Source: Desulfosporosinus sp049943955
GTDB lineage: Bacteria > Bacillota > Desulfitobacteriia > Desulfitobacteriales > Desulfitobacteriaceae
DNA: 64,000 bases
Assembly (NCBI RefSeq): GCF_049943955.1
Contig: NZ_JBNFTW010000004.1
Coordinates: 310,001 to 374,000, forward strand
Direction: 5' to 3'
Shown here piece after piece: positions 16,710 through 26,361 of the stretch (the first letter of the stretch is position 1; every line of letters begins with the position of its first letter). The position numbers and the translations under genes are program-made. The notes under the pieces were generated by a model, which saw only the letters and a program-made list of their open reading frames with translations, had not been told where the DNA came from and ran no database searches.

Positions 16710-17726
16710 ATGCTCAGATATATAATAAAACGTTTATTAATGTTGATTCCCGTGCTTTTAGGGGTTTCGATTATCGTTTTCCTGATCATGCGCGTATTTT
16801 CACCGGATCCTGCTCCCATTGTTTTAGGCCAGCATGCCACCCAGCAGGCTGCAGATGCCTGGCGGCAGGTCAATGGTTTAAATGATCCCATCTATTTGCA
16901 ATATTTTCATTATCTCAAAGGTGCATTGACCGGGGATCTTGGAACGTCCTACTATACTAAGCTGCCTGTTGTCAAAGAAATTATGTCACGATTTCCGGCA
17001 ACCATTGAATTGGCCTTTGTCGCCATCATTTTGGCCTCATTTTTCGGTATAGTGATTGGTGTAATTTCTGCAGTCAAGAAGAACTCGATTTTTGATAACG
17101 CCGGGATGTTCTTAGCCTTAATTGGTGTCTCAATGCCGATTTTTTGGCTGGGAATATTGTTAATCATTCTTTTTTCCGGTGCACTGCACTGGCTTCCTTC
17201 CAACGGCCGGATTAATCCCCTCTTAGCGCCTGCGCATATTACTGGCTTTTTCCTCATTGACAGCCTGATGGCAGGCAACATGGACTCTTTCTTCGATGCC
17301 TTGAAGCACATTATTTTGCCGGCGAGTGCCTTAGCCATGTATTCCATGGCGATCATTACCAGAATGACCCGCTCCAGTATGTTGGACACACTGCAGCAGG
17401 ACTTTATTCGAACTGCCCGGGCCAAAGGAGTTCCGGAGGGCAAAGTGATCCGCAAGCATGCCTTGCGCAACGGCTTGATACCTATTGTCACCGTAATTGG
17501 TCTACAGTTAGGCAGCCTTCTCGGTGGTGCTGTACTGACAGAAACAGTGTTCTCCTGGCCGGGGATCGGCGCTTATACTGTGGAATGTATTCTGAAATCT
17601 GATTTTCCAGTGGTTCAGGGTGTGGTATTACTGGTAGCTACGATTTATGTCTTAATGAATCTCATTGTCGATGTGATTTATGCCTTCCTTGATCCACGTA
17701 TTAAATATTCGAAAAAAGAGGTGTAG
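16710..17726 (+). CDS. Peptide ABC importer permease, DppB/OppB type
   Basis: From ATG 16710 the product has 338 residues and six predicted membrane spans. It starts MLRYIIKRLLMLIPVLLGVS, the usual beginning of this family. The cytoplasmic EAA loop, which contacts the ATPase subunits, is seen in TARAKGVPEGKVIRKHALRNG (about 238-258, shown for location). A TETVFSWPGIGAY motif lies near the C-terminus. AAAGGTG lies upstream of the chosen start; the frame is open further upstream but overlaps the terminator. Five bases separate it from the next permease gene. Confidence 0.9.
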   Translation: MLRYIIKRLLMLIPVLLGVSIIVFLIMRVFSPDPAPIVLGQHATQQAADAWRQVNGLNDPIYLQYFHYLKGALTGDLGTSYYTKLPVVKEIMSRFPATIELAFVAIILASFFGIVIGVISAVKKNSIFDNAGMFLALIGVSMPIFWLGILLIILFSGALHWLPSNGRINPLLAPAHITGFFLIDSLMAGNMDSFFDALKHIILPASALAMYSMAIITRMTRSSMLDTLQQDFIRTARAKGVPEGKVIRKHALRNGLIPIVTVIGLQLGSLLGGAVLTETVFSWPGIGAYTVECILKSDFPVVQGVVLLVATIYVLMNLIVDVIYAFLDPRIKYSKKEV

Positions 17727-17731
17727 CTTGT

Positions 17732-18661
17732 ATGGAACCAACATATTCTTCGAATCCCGATGAAAATCTACAGGCTGCAGAATACGTGGAAAAACCGGAG
17801 TCGCAGCTTAAAGTAATGTGGGAAACACTCAGACTGAACAAAGCCGCAGTTGTCGGCCTGTTTATCATTGGAATTTTGGCTCTGATTGCCCTGACGGTTT
17901 GGTTGAGTGAGCTCATGGGCAAACAGATATTACCCTATGATCCTAATTATGCCGATATGACAAAAAGTTTTATCAAACCTAACGCCCAGCACTGGTTTGG
18001 GACAGATCAACTAGGCAGGGATATGTTTAGCAGAATCCTTGATGGAACGAAAATTTCCTTGTTCGTAGGTGTTACAGCTGTAGCTATTTCCTTAACCATT
18101 GGAGTTGTCTTTGGTGCCATTGCTGCTTATCGCGGCGGCAAAACGGATACAGTGATTATGAGACTTATGGATATGATGCTGGCCATTCCGTCGATCCTGT
18201 TGGCGATCGCCTTTATGGCGGCCTTGGGCAAAGGCTTGGATAAAGCGATTATTGCCATTGGGCTGGTATCGATTCCTGAGTATGCTCGTATCGTACGTGG
18301 CAGTATTCTCTCAGTTAAAGAAAATGATTATGTTCATGCAGCAAAAATTATGGGCAACAAAACGAGCCGTATTATCTATAAACATATTCTGCCCAATGTT
18401 ATTTCTGTGATCGTCGTCAGGGCTACCTTGGGTATTTCCTCTGCCGTGTTGGATACAGCAGCCCTTGGGTTTCTGGGTCTGGGAGTTCAGCCGCCATTCG
18501 CCGAGTGGGGCGATATGCTTGGTCGGGCTAGGGGCTTTATTTTCTCCGCCCCTTATACACTGATTTTTCCCGGTATTGCCATCACAATTACAGTGCTGGC
18601 CTTTAACCTGTTAGGTGACGGGCTGCGGGATGCCCTTGATCCTAAATCCAGAATAAAATAG
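17732..18661 (+). CDS. Peptide ABC importer permease, DppC/OppC type
   Basis: The 309-residue protein has an N-terminal cytoplasmic tail, a membrane span at about 38-60, then HWFGTDQLGRDMFSRIL (about 90-106), a hallmark of the second permease. The EAA loop is visible as YVHAAKIMGNKTSRIIYKH, and the C-terminus reads LGDGLRDALDPK, also typical. It pairs with the upstream permease to form the channel. The gene follows directly and the ATPase gene begins 14 bases after its stop. Confidence 0.9.
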   Translation: MEPTYSSNPDENLQAAEYVEKPESQLKVMWETLRLNKAAVVGLFIIGILALIALTVWLSELMGKQILPYDPNYADMTKSFIKPNAQHWFGTDQLGRDMFSRILDGTKISLFVGVTAVAISLTIGVVFGAIAAYRGGKTDTVIMRLMDMMLAIPSILLAIAFMAALGKGLDKAIIAIGLVSIPEYARIVRGSILSVKENDYVHAAKIMGNKTSRIIYKHILPNVISVIVVRATLGISSAVLDTAALGFLGLGVQPPFAEWGDMLGRARGFIFSAPYTLIFPGIAITITVLAFNLLGDGLRDALDPKSRIK

Positions 18662-18675
18662 GGGTGGTGAACAGG

Positions 18676-19659
18676 ATGTTGCTGGAAGTAAAAAATTTAA
18701 CAACGGAATTTAAGCTGAAGCGCGGCATAGTCAAGGCTGTTGATGATATCAGCTTTACAATAGATAAGGGTGAAATTTTGGCTATTGTCGGTGAATCCGG
18801 TTCGGGCAAAAGTGTAACCTCCCTTTCCATCATGGGGCTTTTGCAAAATCCGGGCAGGGTTACCGGCGGGCAAATTTTATATAAATCCCAGGACTTAAAT
18901 AAGTTGAGTAAGAAAGAACAGCAAAAGCTGCGGGGCAATCAAATTTCCATGATATTTCAGGAACCCATGACATCGCTTAATCCTGTCTGGCGTATCAAAG
19001 ATCAGATTATGGAAAGTATCATGCTGCATATGAAGCTTTCTAAAAAAGAAGCTTTGGCGCGGACCATTGAGATGTTAGAAACGGTAGGTATCCCGTCAGC
19101 AGCTCAGCGGGCCAACGATTACCCGCATCAGATGAGCGGCGGCATGCGCCAAAGGGTGATGACGGCTATGGCCTTAGCCTGCGAGCCTGAACTGTTAATT
19201 GCAGACGAACCTACGACAGCTCTTGATGTGACCATTCAGGCTCAGATTTTGGAACTTCTCTATCGCATGAGAGAAAAGTTCCATATGGCAGTAATGCTTA
19301 TTACCCATGATTTAGGCGTGGTTTCTGAAGCCGCTGACCGGGTTATTGTCATGTACTGCGGTAAAATCATGGAAGAAGCCGATGTCAGAAGCTTATTTAA
19401 TCATCCGATGCACCCATATACAATTGGATTGCTGCGGTCTATACCGCAAATTGATAATGACAGCGATGAACCTTTATATATGATCAAAGGGATGGTACCC
19501 AACCCCCTTAATATGCCCAAAGGTTGTCCCTTTTCTGATCGCTGCGAGCAGAGTATGGAGCGATGTACTCAGGAAATGCCCCAATTGCGGGACATTGACG
19601 GCCATAAGGTACGGTGCTTTTTATATGACGCTAAGGAAGGAGGATCGGGTAAACAATGA
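18676..19659 (+). CDS. Peptide ABC importer ATPase, DppD/OppD type
   Basis: The ATP-binding subunit (327 residues from ATG 18676) shows Walker A GESGSGKS, signature MSGGMRQRV, Walker B LLIADEPTTALD and the switch His in LITHDLGVV. After the nucleotide domain is the oligopeptide-transporter extension with a cysteine set CPFSDRCEQSMERC, found in this family and thought in some members to bind an iron-sulfur cluster. An alternative GTG at 18664 is possible; GGTGGTGA better serves the ATG. Its stop overlaps the next start (ATGA). Confidence 0.9.
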   Translation: MLLEVKNLTTEFKLKRGIVKAVDDISFTIDKGEILAIVGESGSGKSVTSLSIMGLLQNPGRVTGGQILYKSQDLNKLSKKEQQKLRGNQISMIFQEPMTSLNPVWRIKDQIMESIMLHMKLSKKEALARTIEMLETVGIPSAAQRANDYPHQMSGGMRQRVMTAMALACEPELLIADEPTTALDVTIQAQILELLYRMREKFHMAVMLITHDLGVVSEAADRVIVMYCGKIMEEADVRSLFNHPMHPYTIGLLRSIPQIDNDSDEPLYMIKGMVPNPLNMPKGCPFSDRCEQSMERCTQEMPQLRDIDGHKVRCFLYDAKEGGSGKQ

Positions 19660-20624
19660 GTGAAGTGTTGATGGATATTCAAGACCTTGCTAAACATTTT
19701 GTTGTCGATACCAATTTTTTTGGCAAACCCATCTCCGTCTTAAAAGCCGTTGACGGCGTATCCTTTAGCATCAATAAGGGTGAGGCCTTTGGTTTAGTAG
19801 GCGAATCCGGCTGCGGAAAAACGACTCTCGGTAAGATTTTGGTCAATCTTTACAGTCCGACCAGCGGTAAATTGTTTTTTGAAGGTAAGGATTTGACAGT
19901 TCTTAATGAAGAACAACGCCGTTCATATTGTAAGGATATCCAGATGATTTTTCAGGACCCCTACGCTTCACTGAATCCTAAAATGACGGTAGGTGACATT
20001 ATTGCCGAGCCGATTCTTATCAATGGCCTGTTGCCGAAAAATCAGGTGGAAGAGCGTGTCATTTATCTTTTAAACTGTGTAGGGCTGGCTCGCCACCAGC
20101 GTAACCGTTACCCCCACGAATTCTCCGGCGGGCAGCGGCAGCGTGTCGGTATTGCTCGTGCCCTGGCAGTAGAACCGAAGATTATCGTCTGCGACGAACC
20201 GGTTTCCGCTCTGGACGTGTCCATTCAGGCTCAGGTCTTGAATTTGTTAGGTGATTTGAAGGAAGAGTTTGGCCTGACCTATCTCTTCATTGCCCATGGC
20301 TTGAACGTTGTTAAACATATTAGTGACCGTGTAGGCGTCATGTATTTGGGCAAATTGGTAGAGATTGCTCCGAAGAAAGAACTTTATGCCAATCCGCAGC
20401 ATCCCTATACCCAAGCTTTGCTTTCCGCTATCCCCGTCATCAATCCGGAGAAGAAAATGGAACGCATCATACTGGAGGGGGACGTACCCAGTCCCATTAA
20501 TCCACCGGCAGGCTGCCGTTTTTCTTCCCGCTGCTTCAAGGTACAGGAATCGTGTAAACTCCAGGAACCAAAATTAAAAGAAGTTTCTCCCGGTCATTTT
20601 GTTGCTTGTCATTTATTTGACTAA
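19656..20624 (+). CDS. Peptide ABC importer ATPase, DppF/OppF type
   Basis: The 322-residue second ATPase has Walker A GESGCGKTT, signature FSGGQRQRVGIARALA, Walker B IIVCDEPVSALDVS and C-terminal CRFSSRCFKVQESC. Such importers use two different ATPases, and this one completes the set. The switch region reads FIAHGLNVV where the family usually has AHDL, an Asp to Gly change next to the conserved His. The overlap with the previous gene implies coupled translation. Confidence 0.9.
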   Translation: MSEVLMDIQDLAKHFVVDTNFFGKPISVLKAVDGVSFSINKGEAFGLVGESGCGKTTLGKILVNLYSPTSGKLFFEGKDLTVLNEEQRRSYCKDIQMIFQDPYASLNPKMTVGDIIAEPILINGLLPKNQVEERVIYLLNCVGLARHQRNRYPHEFSGGQRQRVGIARALAVEPKIIVCDEPVSALDVSIQAQVLNLLGDLKEEFGLTYLFIAHGLNVVKHISDRVGVMYLGKLVEIAPKKELYANPQHPYTQALLSAIPVINPEKKMERIILEGDVPSPINPPAGCRFSSRCFKVQESCKLQEPKLKEVSPGHFVACHLFD

Positions 20625-20753
20625 ATTCTGATCTTCTTTTAATAAAAAGCAGTAAATCGGTTATACTAGCAAAAGCCCATTAATTAAGTAACATTCATCA
20701 TTCAATAATCTTGTCCCAATATTTTATGGTTATCTCTATTGGGGCATTGCGCA

Positions 20754-20777
20754 AGGACCTCCGGACGCGGAGGTCCT
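20754..20777 (+). terminator. Probable terminator of the importer operon
   Basis: Nine-base perfect arms AGGACCTCC/GGAGGTCCT around GGACGC lie 130 bases after the last stop. The following sequence is poor in T, so efficiency is uncertain. The remaining gap up to 20944 shows no other feature. Confidence 0.55.
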
Positions 20778-20959
20778 CATTAGTTTCCCCGCTAGTCCTG
20801 GACGTATTTCCCATAATAAGGTTTAACACTTTCTAAAGATCTTTTTCATTAAATCCTAACAGAATTCGTTTATCCTATAAAAAGGGCATGTTATAAGCTG
20901 GTGCTATTAAAGAGAGCTTAATCTACATAATTTGGAAAGACAATGGAGGTGATTTCTTC

Positions 20960-21019
20960 TTGACTGGTACTACTAATAATACTACTATTACTAGTAGTAT
21001 TATTAATGAGGATGGGTGA
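20960..21019 (+). CDS. Possible 19-residue leader peptide before padR
   Basis: A strong ribosome binding site GGAGGTGA (20945-20952) is seven bases before TTG 20960. The frame reads MTGTTNNTTI then TSSIINEDG and stops with TGA at 21017-21019, overlapping the GTG start of the PadR gene at 21016 (GTGA). This arrangement implies translational coupling. The palindrome at 20974-21005 lies inside it. Confidence 0.5.
   Translation: MTGTTNNTTITSSIINEDG
20974..21005. promoter_or_regulatory. Palindromic operator-like site before padR
   Basis: Perfect 13-base arms (TAATAATACTACT at 20974-20986 and its complement at 20993-21005) are separated by six bases. PadR-type repressors usually autoregulate through palindromes near their own start. 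In RNA this would also form a hairpin inside the leader frame. Confidence 0.6.
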
Positions 21020-21561
21020 AATCTATGTTATCAAATAAAGAACTTATGTTATTAAAATTTGTCAAGACTAAACCGTCCTATGCTTACGAAATAGAAAAGA
21101 TGATTGAAGACCGGGAAATAAGAACGTGGGTCAAAATTGGGGGTACGACAATCTATCAGGCTTTAGATAGGTTATGCAATAAGGGCCTTCTCGCCTACAA
21201 AATTGAAAAAGAAGGTAACATGCCTCAACGGAAACGCTACTACATAACGGAAAACGGCAATAAAGCCTTTGAACATGCAACTGAAAAAATTTTAAAACAC
21301 AGTGAGCGCTATTATTTTGATTTAAGCGTCGGTTTGTCCTGCCGTAATTTAATGGACCCGGAAATTTTCAAGCAAACAATTCAAGAACGCTTAACAAATC
21401 TCAATGATTTTGTGGATCATTTTAATGAGAAGTTCGCCAAAACAAAAGAGTTATATCCTACGAAGAGACTGATGGTCAAAGAATATCTCTTGTCTCATTA
21501 TCAGCTGGAGCAACAGTTTTTGGAAAAAATTCTAAAGGAGATGGACAATAAAGGCGAATGA
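21016..21561 (+). CDS. PadR-family transcriptional regulator
   Basis: The 181-residue protein has the PadR winged helix: SYAYEIEKMIEDRE (about 21-34), WVKIGGTTIYQALDRLCNKG (about 38-57) and wing QRKRYYITENG. The long alpha-helical C-terminal part (about 90-181) fits the dimerisation region of PadR subfamily 2. PadR repressors typically control adjacent efflux pumps and respond to hydrophobic or phenolic compounds. The pump genes follow directly, so it is probably their local regulator. GTG 21016 is preferred because it overlaps the leader stop; ATG 21025 is an alternative. Confidence 0.88.
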   Translation: MKSMLSNKELMLLKFVKTKPSYAYEIEKMIEDREIRTWVKIGGTTIYQALDRLCNKGLLAYKIEKEGNMPQRKRYYITENGNKAFEHATEKILKHSERYYFDLSVGLSCRNLMDPEIFKQTIQERLTNLNDFVDHFNEKFAKTKELYPTKRLMVKEYLLSHYQLEQQFLEKILKEMDNKGE

Positions 21562-21656
21562 ACTCGTTCAGCTAAAGGTGAACATTGGGGCTTCGGACTC
21601 TACCCCCACCGAAGCAAGGTATGGGAACCACTCCCGCTTGTAGAAGTGGGAGTCTA
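21561..21656 (-). repeat. Dispersed two-hairpin repeat, copy C
   Basis: This well preserved copy, read on the minus strand, has hairpin 1 (21630-21639 with 21644-21653) and hairpin 2 GTTCAGCTAAAGGTGAAC (21566-21583). Bases 21595-21654 match 31525-31584 at about 57 of 60 positions. It begins at the last base of the padR stop codon. Confidence 0.8.
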
Positions 21657-21723
21657 TCGTTGGAACAAGACAAGTGAAGATTTTAATTTGTAGTAATGAA
21701 TGTCAAGTTTGGAGGTTAATTTG

Positions 21724-24700
21724 GTGGGTGTTACTGAACTATCGATAAAAAGGCCTGCAACAATTATTATCCTTGTAGTGTTACTCCTAGGACTGGGAAT
21801 TATTGGCTACAACAATATGGGTGTAGACATGCTTCCCTCTATGAATATACCTGTCATTACAGTTTCGGTCAGCTATGCAGGCGCAGGTTCTGATGAAATT
21901 AATAAAGAAATTGTAATGCCTCTAGAGAATGCCGTTTCCGGGATAAGCGGAATTGATACCATCTCATCGACGGCGAGGCAGGGCGCAGGCACAACAGTTA
22001 TAACCTTCACCCAGGATACAGATATTAACTCTGCCCTTATGGATGTGGAAAAAGCAGTGGACAGAGCCGAGAGGCAATTGCCGACAGAGGCGGAAAAACC
22101 GATCATCCAAAAGATCGACCCGAATGCCTCTGCTGTACTGATGCTTACAGTATCCGGGTCAACATCTTATGATGAAATTTATAATGTGGCTTATAACGTC
22201 CAGCAGGGACTTCAGAATCTCCCTAATATTGGGCAAGTATCTCTTATGGGAGCAAACGCTAAGCAGCTGCAAGTAAAACTGGATAAATCTGCCGTTGAAT
22301 ATTATGGAATTAACCTAAAAACGCTAATGGCCTTAATTAGTTCCGAAAACGTAAATACTCCGGCAGGGGATATTGTTCAGGATCAAAGTGACTTAACGGT
22401 GGACATGATCGGAGAATTCCAAAATATTGATGATGTCAAAAATATCATGGTTCCAACCAGTAACTCCGGCAGTGTTCGTTTGGGTGATATCGCTCAGGTT
22501 AATTTTGACTACCCGACAAATGATACCTCAATTAAATTAAACGGCAAAAACGCTATAGCCATAAGCATTCAAAAACAGAGTGATGCTAATGTGGTGGAGA
22601 CAGTTGATGGAGTTAAAAAAGAACTTGTCAATATCAGAAAAACTCTTCCTAAAGGAGTTGATCTGGGCATTGCTTACGATACCACAACCTCTATCAAGGC
22701 TTCAGTCAACGATATTAAGGAAAATATTATCGAAGGTATCATTACTACTGCCCTGGTGTTATTCTTATTTCTGCGCAACTGGCGTTCATCACTCATTGTC
22801 TTGATCGCCATTCCAACTTCCTTAGTCTCAACCTTCTTTGCCATGTACGTATGCCATTTCACTCTCAATATGATGTCGCTTTTGGCTTTGTCACTTTGCA
22901 TCGGCATTTTGGTTGATGACTCCATCGTCGTTCTGGAGAATATTATTCGGCATCGGCAAATGGGTAAAAGTCCAGCGCAAGCCGCTCTGGATGGGCGGCA
23001 AGAAATTGGGATGGCAGCTGTAGCTATAACTCTCTGCGATGTTGTTGTTTTCACACCGGTAGCCTTTGTGTCAGGAACATCAGGGGCACTGTTTAGGGAA
23101 TTCGGTCTTACTGTGGCTTTTGCTGCGTTATTTTCTCTCTTTATTTCCTTTACCGTAACCCCTATGCTCTCGTCAAGAATCTTACGTGACGAAGTTAATC
23201 CCTTTGATTCTGAGGGGAATAGTAAGTTAAGAAAATATCTTCTCAAGGTCTTGGAACGTTCAAGGTTATTCCAAAAGGCCAAAGAGTTACATCCCTTCGA
23301 AAAAGCTACAGAGCAGTATAAAAAGACTCTGCTGTGGTCAATGAATCATCGGATGAAAATCATCGCGGTCTTTGTCATCGGAGTTATTGCGAGTATTGCC
23401 TTACTGCCCTTGGGAGCCATCAAGACAGAGTTTATTCCTCAGACCGACAATAATCAGTTGTCCGTTAATCTTTTGCTTAATCCCGGGTCCAGCCTTGAGC
23501 AAACTGAAAGCAAAGCAACTGTTGTTGAAAAATACTTACATACGTTGCCGGAAGTTACGAGCGTATTTTCCAGGATAGGCGGCAGTGATAAATCTACGGC
23601 TAATTTCGTTGTGGGACTTGTGGATAAAAGTCAGCGCAAGAAGACCCAAGCCCAAGTGGGCGATGAAATTCGCATGTGGAGTAAAAAGCTAACGGGCGCC
23701 AGCCTAATGGTCTCCCAAGCATCCATGGGTTCTGGAGGGTTTGGCTTCGGCGGCGGAGGCCGAGGCGGCGGAGGTGGTATACAGATAAATCTGGAAGGCA
23801 GCGATAACACTGTTTTGAAAACCATCTCTTATAAAGTTGAAGACTTAGTTAAATCAATACCGGGTGTTGTTGATGTTAACAACTCTGTAAGACAAAATGA
23901 AAATGAAATTAAGGTCAATGTTAACCGTCTGGCCTGTAATCAATACGGCGTATCTCCTTCCGATGTTGCATCTATTCTAAGAACAAGTATCGCTGGATCG
24001 ACGGTGGGAGAATACACGGACAGCGACGGCACCTCTCACGATATCGTCGTAAGTTTTGAAGACAACCAGATAAAAACTCCGGATGACATCGGTTCTATTA
24101 AGATAATGAATGCCGCAGGACAGCAAATCGCTTTGAACCAAGTTGCCTCTATTGTCTTGGCAGATAGTCAGAAAACCATCTCCAGGCAGGATAGGTTAGA
24201 GGTTATTAATGTTACGGCTAATTTGCAGCAAAATGTAGCTTTAGGAACTGCTAATGCAGAAATTCAAAGCAAATTGAGCAATATCTCCCTGCCTTATGGA
24301 TATAGTATAAAATTTGGCGGAAATCAAAAAAGCATGTCGGATTCTTTTGGAAGCCTTGGCGAAGCTATGGCGGGATCAATCGTACTTGTCTACATGATTC
24401 TTGTCATACTCTACGAATCGTTCCTGACCCCCTTGATTAGAATGCTTTCCTTGCCTTGTGCAATTATTGGTGCCTTTGTCATGCTGGCGATTACGAGAAA
24501 CACTCTGAACTTGACAACAATGATAGGGCTCATTATGCTTGACGGTTTGGCGTCTAAAAATGGGACGTTGCTTATTGACTATACCAACACCCTAATGAAG
24601 AGAGGCAAATCCTTGAGAGAGGCCTTGATTGAATCGGGAACAACTCGACTGAGACCGATCATAATGACATCACTGACGATGATCGTAGGAATGCTGCCTG

Positions 24701-24882
24701 CCGTATTTACGTTCGGTCAGGGCAGCGAGATGAAAGTTGGGATGGCCCTGGTCATTATCGGGGGCATGATTGCCTCAACGATATTCACACCTATTATCTT
24801 GCCTGTAGTTTATACCGTTATGGATGATATAAAAAACCGTCCTCGCAAGAGACGAAAGATTTTAAAACATACGGAGGCTTAA
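21724..24882 (+). CDS. RND-family efflux pump (AcrB/HAE1-like)
   Basis: The product (about 1052 residues) starts VTELSIKRPATIIILVV and has the duplicated RND plan of 12 membrane helices with two large extracellular loops. Proton-relay residues are conserved: the Asp pair in LVDDSIVVLEN (TM4) and Lys in LASKNGTLLIDY (TM10). A glycine-rich stretch GFGFGGGGRGGGGG sits in the second large loop. GTG 21724 is chosen because GGAGGT is seven bases upstream; ATG 21700 lacks a site. The partner adaptor follows two bases later. RND pumps occur in Firmicutes without TolC, so export is presumably across one membrane. Confidence 0.92.
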   Translation: MGVTELSIKRPATIIILVVLLLGLGIIGYNNMGVDMLPSMNIPVITVSVSYAGAGSDEINKEIVMPLENAVSGISGIDTISSTARQGAGTTVITFTQDTDINSALMDVEKAVDRAERQLPTEAEKPIIQKIDPNASAVLMLTVSGSTSYDEIYNVAYNVQQGLQNLPNIGQVSLMGANAKQLQVKLDKSAVEYYGINLKTLMALISSENVNTPAGDIVQDQSDLTVDMIGEFQNIDDVKNIMVPTSNSGSVRLGDIAQVNFDYPTNDTSIKLNGKNAIAISIQKQSDANVVETVDGVKKELVNIRKTLPKGVDLGIAYDTTTSIKASVNDIKENIIEGIITTALVLFLFLRNWRSSLIVLIAIPTSLVSTFFAMYVCHFTLNMMSLLALSLCIGILVDDSIVVLENIIRHRQMGKSPAQAALDGRQEIGMAAVAITLCDVVVFTPVAFVSGTSGALFREFGLTVAFAALFSLFISFTVTPMLSSRILRDEVNPFDSEGNSKLRKYLLKVLERSRLFQKAKELHPFEKATEQYKKTLLWSMNHRMKIIAVFVIGVIASIALLPLGAIKTEFIPQTDNNQLSVNLLLNPGSSLEQTESKATVVEKYLHTLPEVTSVFSRIGGSDKSTANFVVGLVDKSQRKKTQAQVGDEIRMWSKKLTGASLMVSQASMGSGGFGFGGGGRGGGGGIQINLEGSDNTVLKTISYKVEDLVKSIPGVVDVNNSVRQNENEIKVNVNRLACNQYGVSPSDVASILRTSIAGSTVGEYTDSDGTSHDIVVSFEDNQIKTPDDIGSIKIMNAAGQQIALNQVASIVLADSQKTISRQDRLEVINVTANLQQNVALGTANAEIQSKLSNISLPYGYSIKFGGNQKSMSDSFGSLGEAMAGSIVLVYMILVILYESFLTPLIRMLSLPCAIIGAFVMLAITRNTLNLTTMIGLIMLDGLASKNGTLLIDYTNTLMKRGKSLREALIESGTTRLRPIIMTSLTMIVGMLPAVFTFGQGSEMKVGMALVIIGGMIASTIFTPIILPVVYTVMDDIKNRPRKRRKILKHTEA

Positions 24883-24884
24883 GA

Positions 24885-26171
24885 GTGATGAGATATGATA
24901 AAAAGCGTATGGCGATTTCAGTTTTGAGTATTGGTATGTCGTTCATTTTAACCGCTTGCGGGACGGCGGCACCCAGGCAGCAGAGTGCAGTTAACGTTAG
25001 TGTTGTACAGGCAGCTTCAGGCTCAATAACGACGAATGTCGAATATTCCAGCGAATTAAAACCATTTCAGGATATAATGATTTCTCCGAAAATCGCCGGA
25101 AAGGTTGCGACGGTGCAAGCTGATGTAGGAGATGAGGTTAAACAAGGTCAGGTATTGTTTACTCTTGACTCAAGTGATTTACAAGCTCAGCTTCAGCAGC
25201 AGCAGGCAAATCTGGAAGGAAGCCAAGTCAATTATGATAAAACACAAGGATCAGCTTATCAGCAACAATTGCTCACTGCGGAAGAAGCTCAACAAAATGC
25301 CCAAATAACTTATAACAATGCCCAAGATACTTATAATAAGGACAAAACGCTGTATAATGCCGGAGCATTATCGCAACAAAGTCTGGAGAATGATAAAAAG
25401 ACTCTCGATGTGGCAACTGTCGCTCTGAATTCCGCCAACTCAAACCTGAATTTACTCAAGGAACAATCAGGACCACAGTCCGTAGAAGCTGCGGCAGCCC
25501 AAGTAAAACAAGCGCAGTCAGCAGTAAACTATGCACAGGTTCAGGTTCAAAACACAACGATTACTTCACCGATTACTGGGACTATTTCTAGTCGTAATAT
25601 AGATATAGGAGAGGTTGCATCGAGTGCAACTCAAGCTTTTACGGTGATCAACACTAAAACTGTCGTTGCTGAGGTTAATGTCCCGGATACCACGGTCATC
25701 AATCTCAAAAAAGGCCAAACAGTACCGGTTAAAATCAGCGCATTGAATAATAAAACCGTCAATGGGACAATCAATATTATCAGTCCTGCTGCCGACAAAA
25801 CAAATTCCTATGTTATTGATGTCAATTTAGATAATACTAATAATGAATTAAAAGCAGGAATGTATGCTACAGTGGTTCTCCCGGCGCAAGAAAAGGATAA
25901 TATTGTGACGGTACCTAACGGGGCAATATCCATAGAGGACGGGGTTTCTTATGTTTATGCTGTTGTAAATAACACTGTAGATAAGATTCCTGTACAAGTT
26001 GGGATTTCTAACGATAAAATCTCCGAGATTGTCAGTGGCTTAAAACCTGGTGAAAATGTAATCACCGAGGGTCAAATTTTCTTAAATGACGGAGAGAAAG
26101 TAAAAATTTCTAAAGATACCACGACTACCACGACTAAGAAAACAAAGGCAACCAACTCAACTAAAAAATAA
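24885..26171 (+). CDS. RND adaptor lipoprotein (membrane fusion protein)
   Basis: The 428-residue protein starts with a lipoprotein signal (FILTACG, lipidated Cys near residue 25). It then shows the adaptor layout: a first lipoyl half-motif VATVQADVGDEVKQGQVLF (about 85-103), a Gln/Ala-rich coiled-coil hairpin (about 105-210), a second lipoyl half TTITSPITGTISSRNIDIGE, a beta-barrel and a membrane-proximal domain (GLKPGENVITEGQIFLNDGE). The tail is rich in Thr and Lys. It lies two bases after the pump gene. The start may be GTG 24885 or ATG 24888; GGAGG serves either. Confidence 0.92.
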   Translation: MMRYDKKRMAISVLSIGMSFILTACGTAAPRQQSAVNVSVVQAASGSITTNVEYSSELKPFQDIMISPKIAGKVATVQADVGDEVKQGQVLFTLDSSDLQAQLQQQQANLEGSQVNYDKTQGSAYQQQLLTAEEAQQNAQITYNNAQDTYNKDKTLYNAGALSQQSLENDKKTLDVATVALNSANSNLNLLKEQSGPQSVEAAAAQVKQAQSAVNYAQVQVQNTTITSPITGTISSRNIDIGEVASSATQAFTVINTKTVVAEVNVPDTTVINLKKGQTVPVKISALNNKTVNGTINIISPAADKTNSYVIDVNLDNTNNELKAGMYATVVLPAQEKDNIVTVPNGAISIEDGVSYVYAVVNNTVDKIPVQVGISNDKISEIVSGLKPGENVITEGQIFLNDGEKVKISKDTTTTTTKKTKATNSTKK

Positions 26172-26325
26172 TTTATCCAATTATAAGATTTCCGCTTTCA
26201 GCAGTGGAAGTGGGTCCCATCGTACGTTGTTTGTTGGGGCAGAGTCCTCCTTTGCCGCGAAGTATTCCTTTTGGTATAGGCTGTTTCGGCGATAGTCTCC
26301 ACTGGAGACTATCGTTTCAAAGCAG
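26169..26325 (+). repeat. Dispersed two-hairpin repeat, copy D (extended)
   Basis: The copy opens with taatttatccaa, shared with copy A, and begins on the stop codon of the adaptor gene. It continues with GAAGTGGGTCCCAT, the family core, and ends in a hairpin GGCGATAGTCTCCA/TGGAGACTATCG near 26285-26315 that parallels the distal hairpin of copy A. Confidence 0.65.
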
Positions 26326-26361
26326 TTTTTGCATTAGAAAAAGATAGGAAATCAGGAAAAT

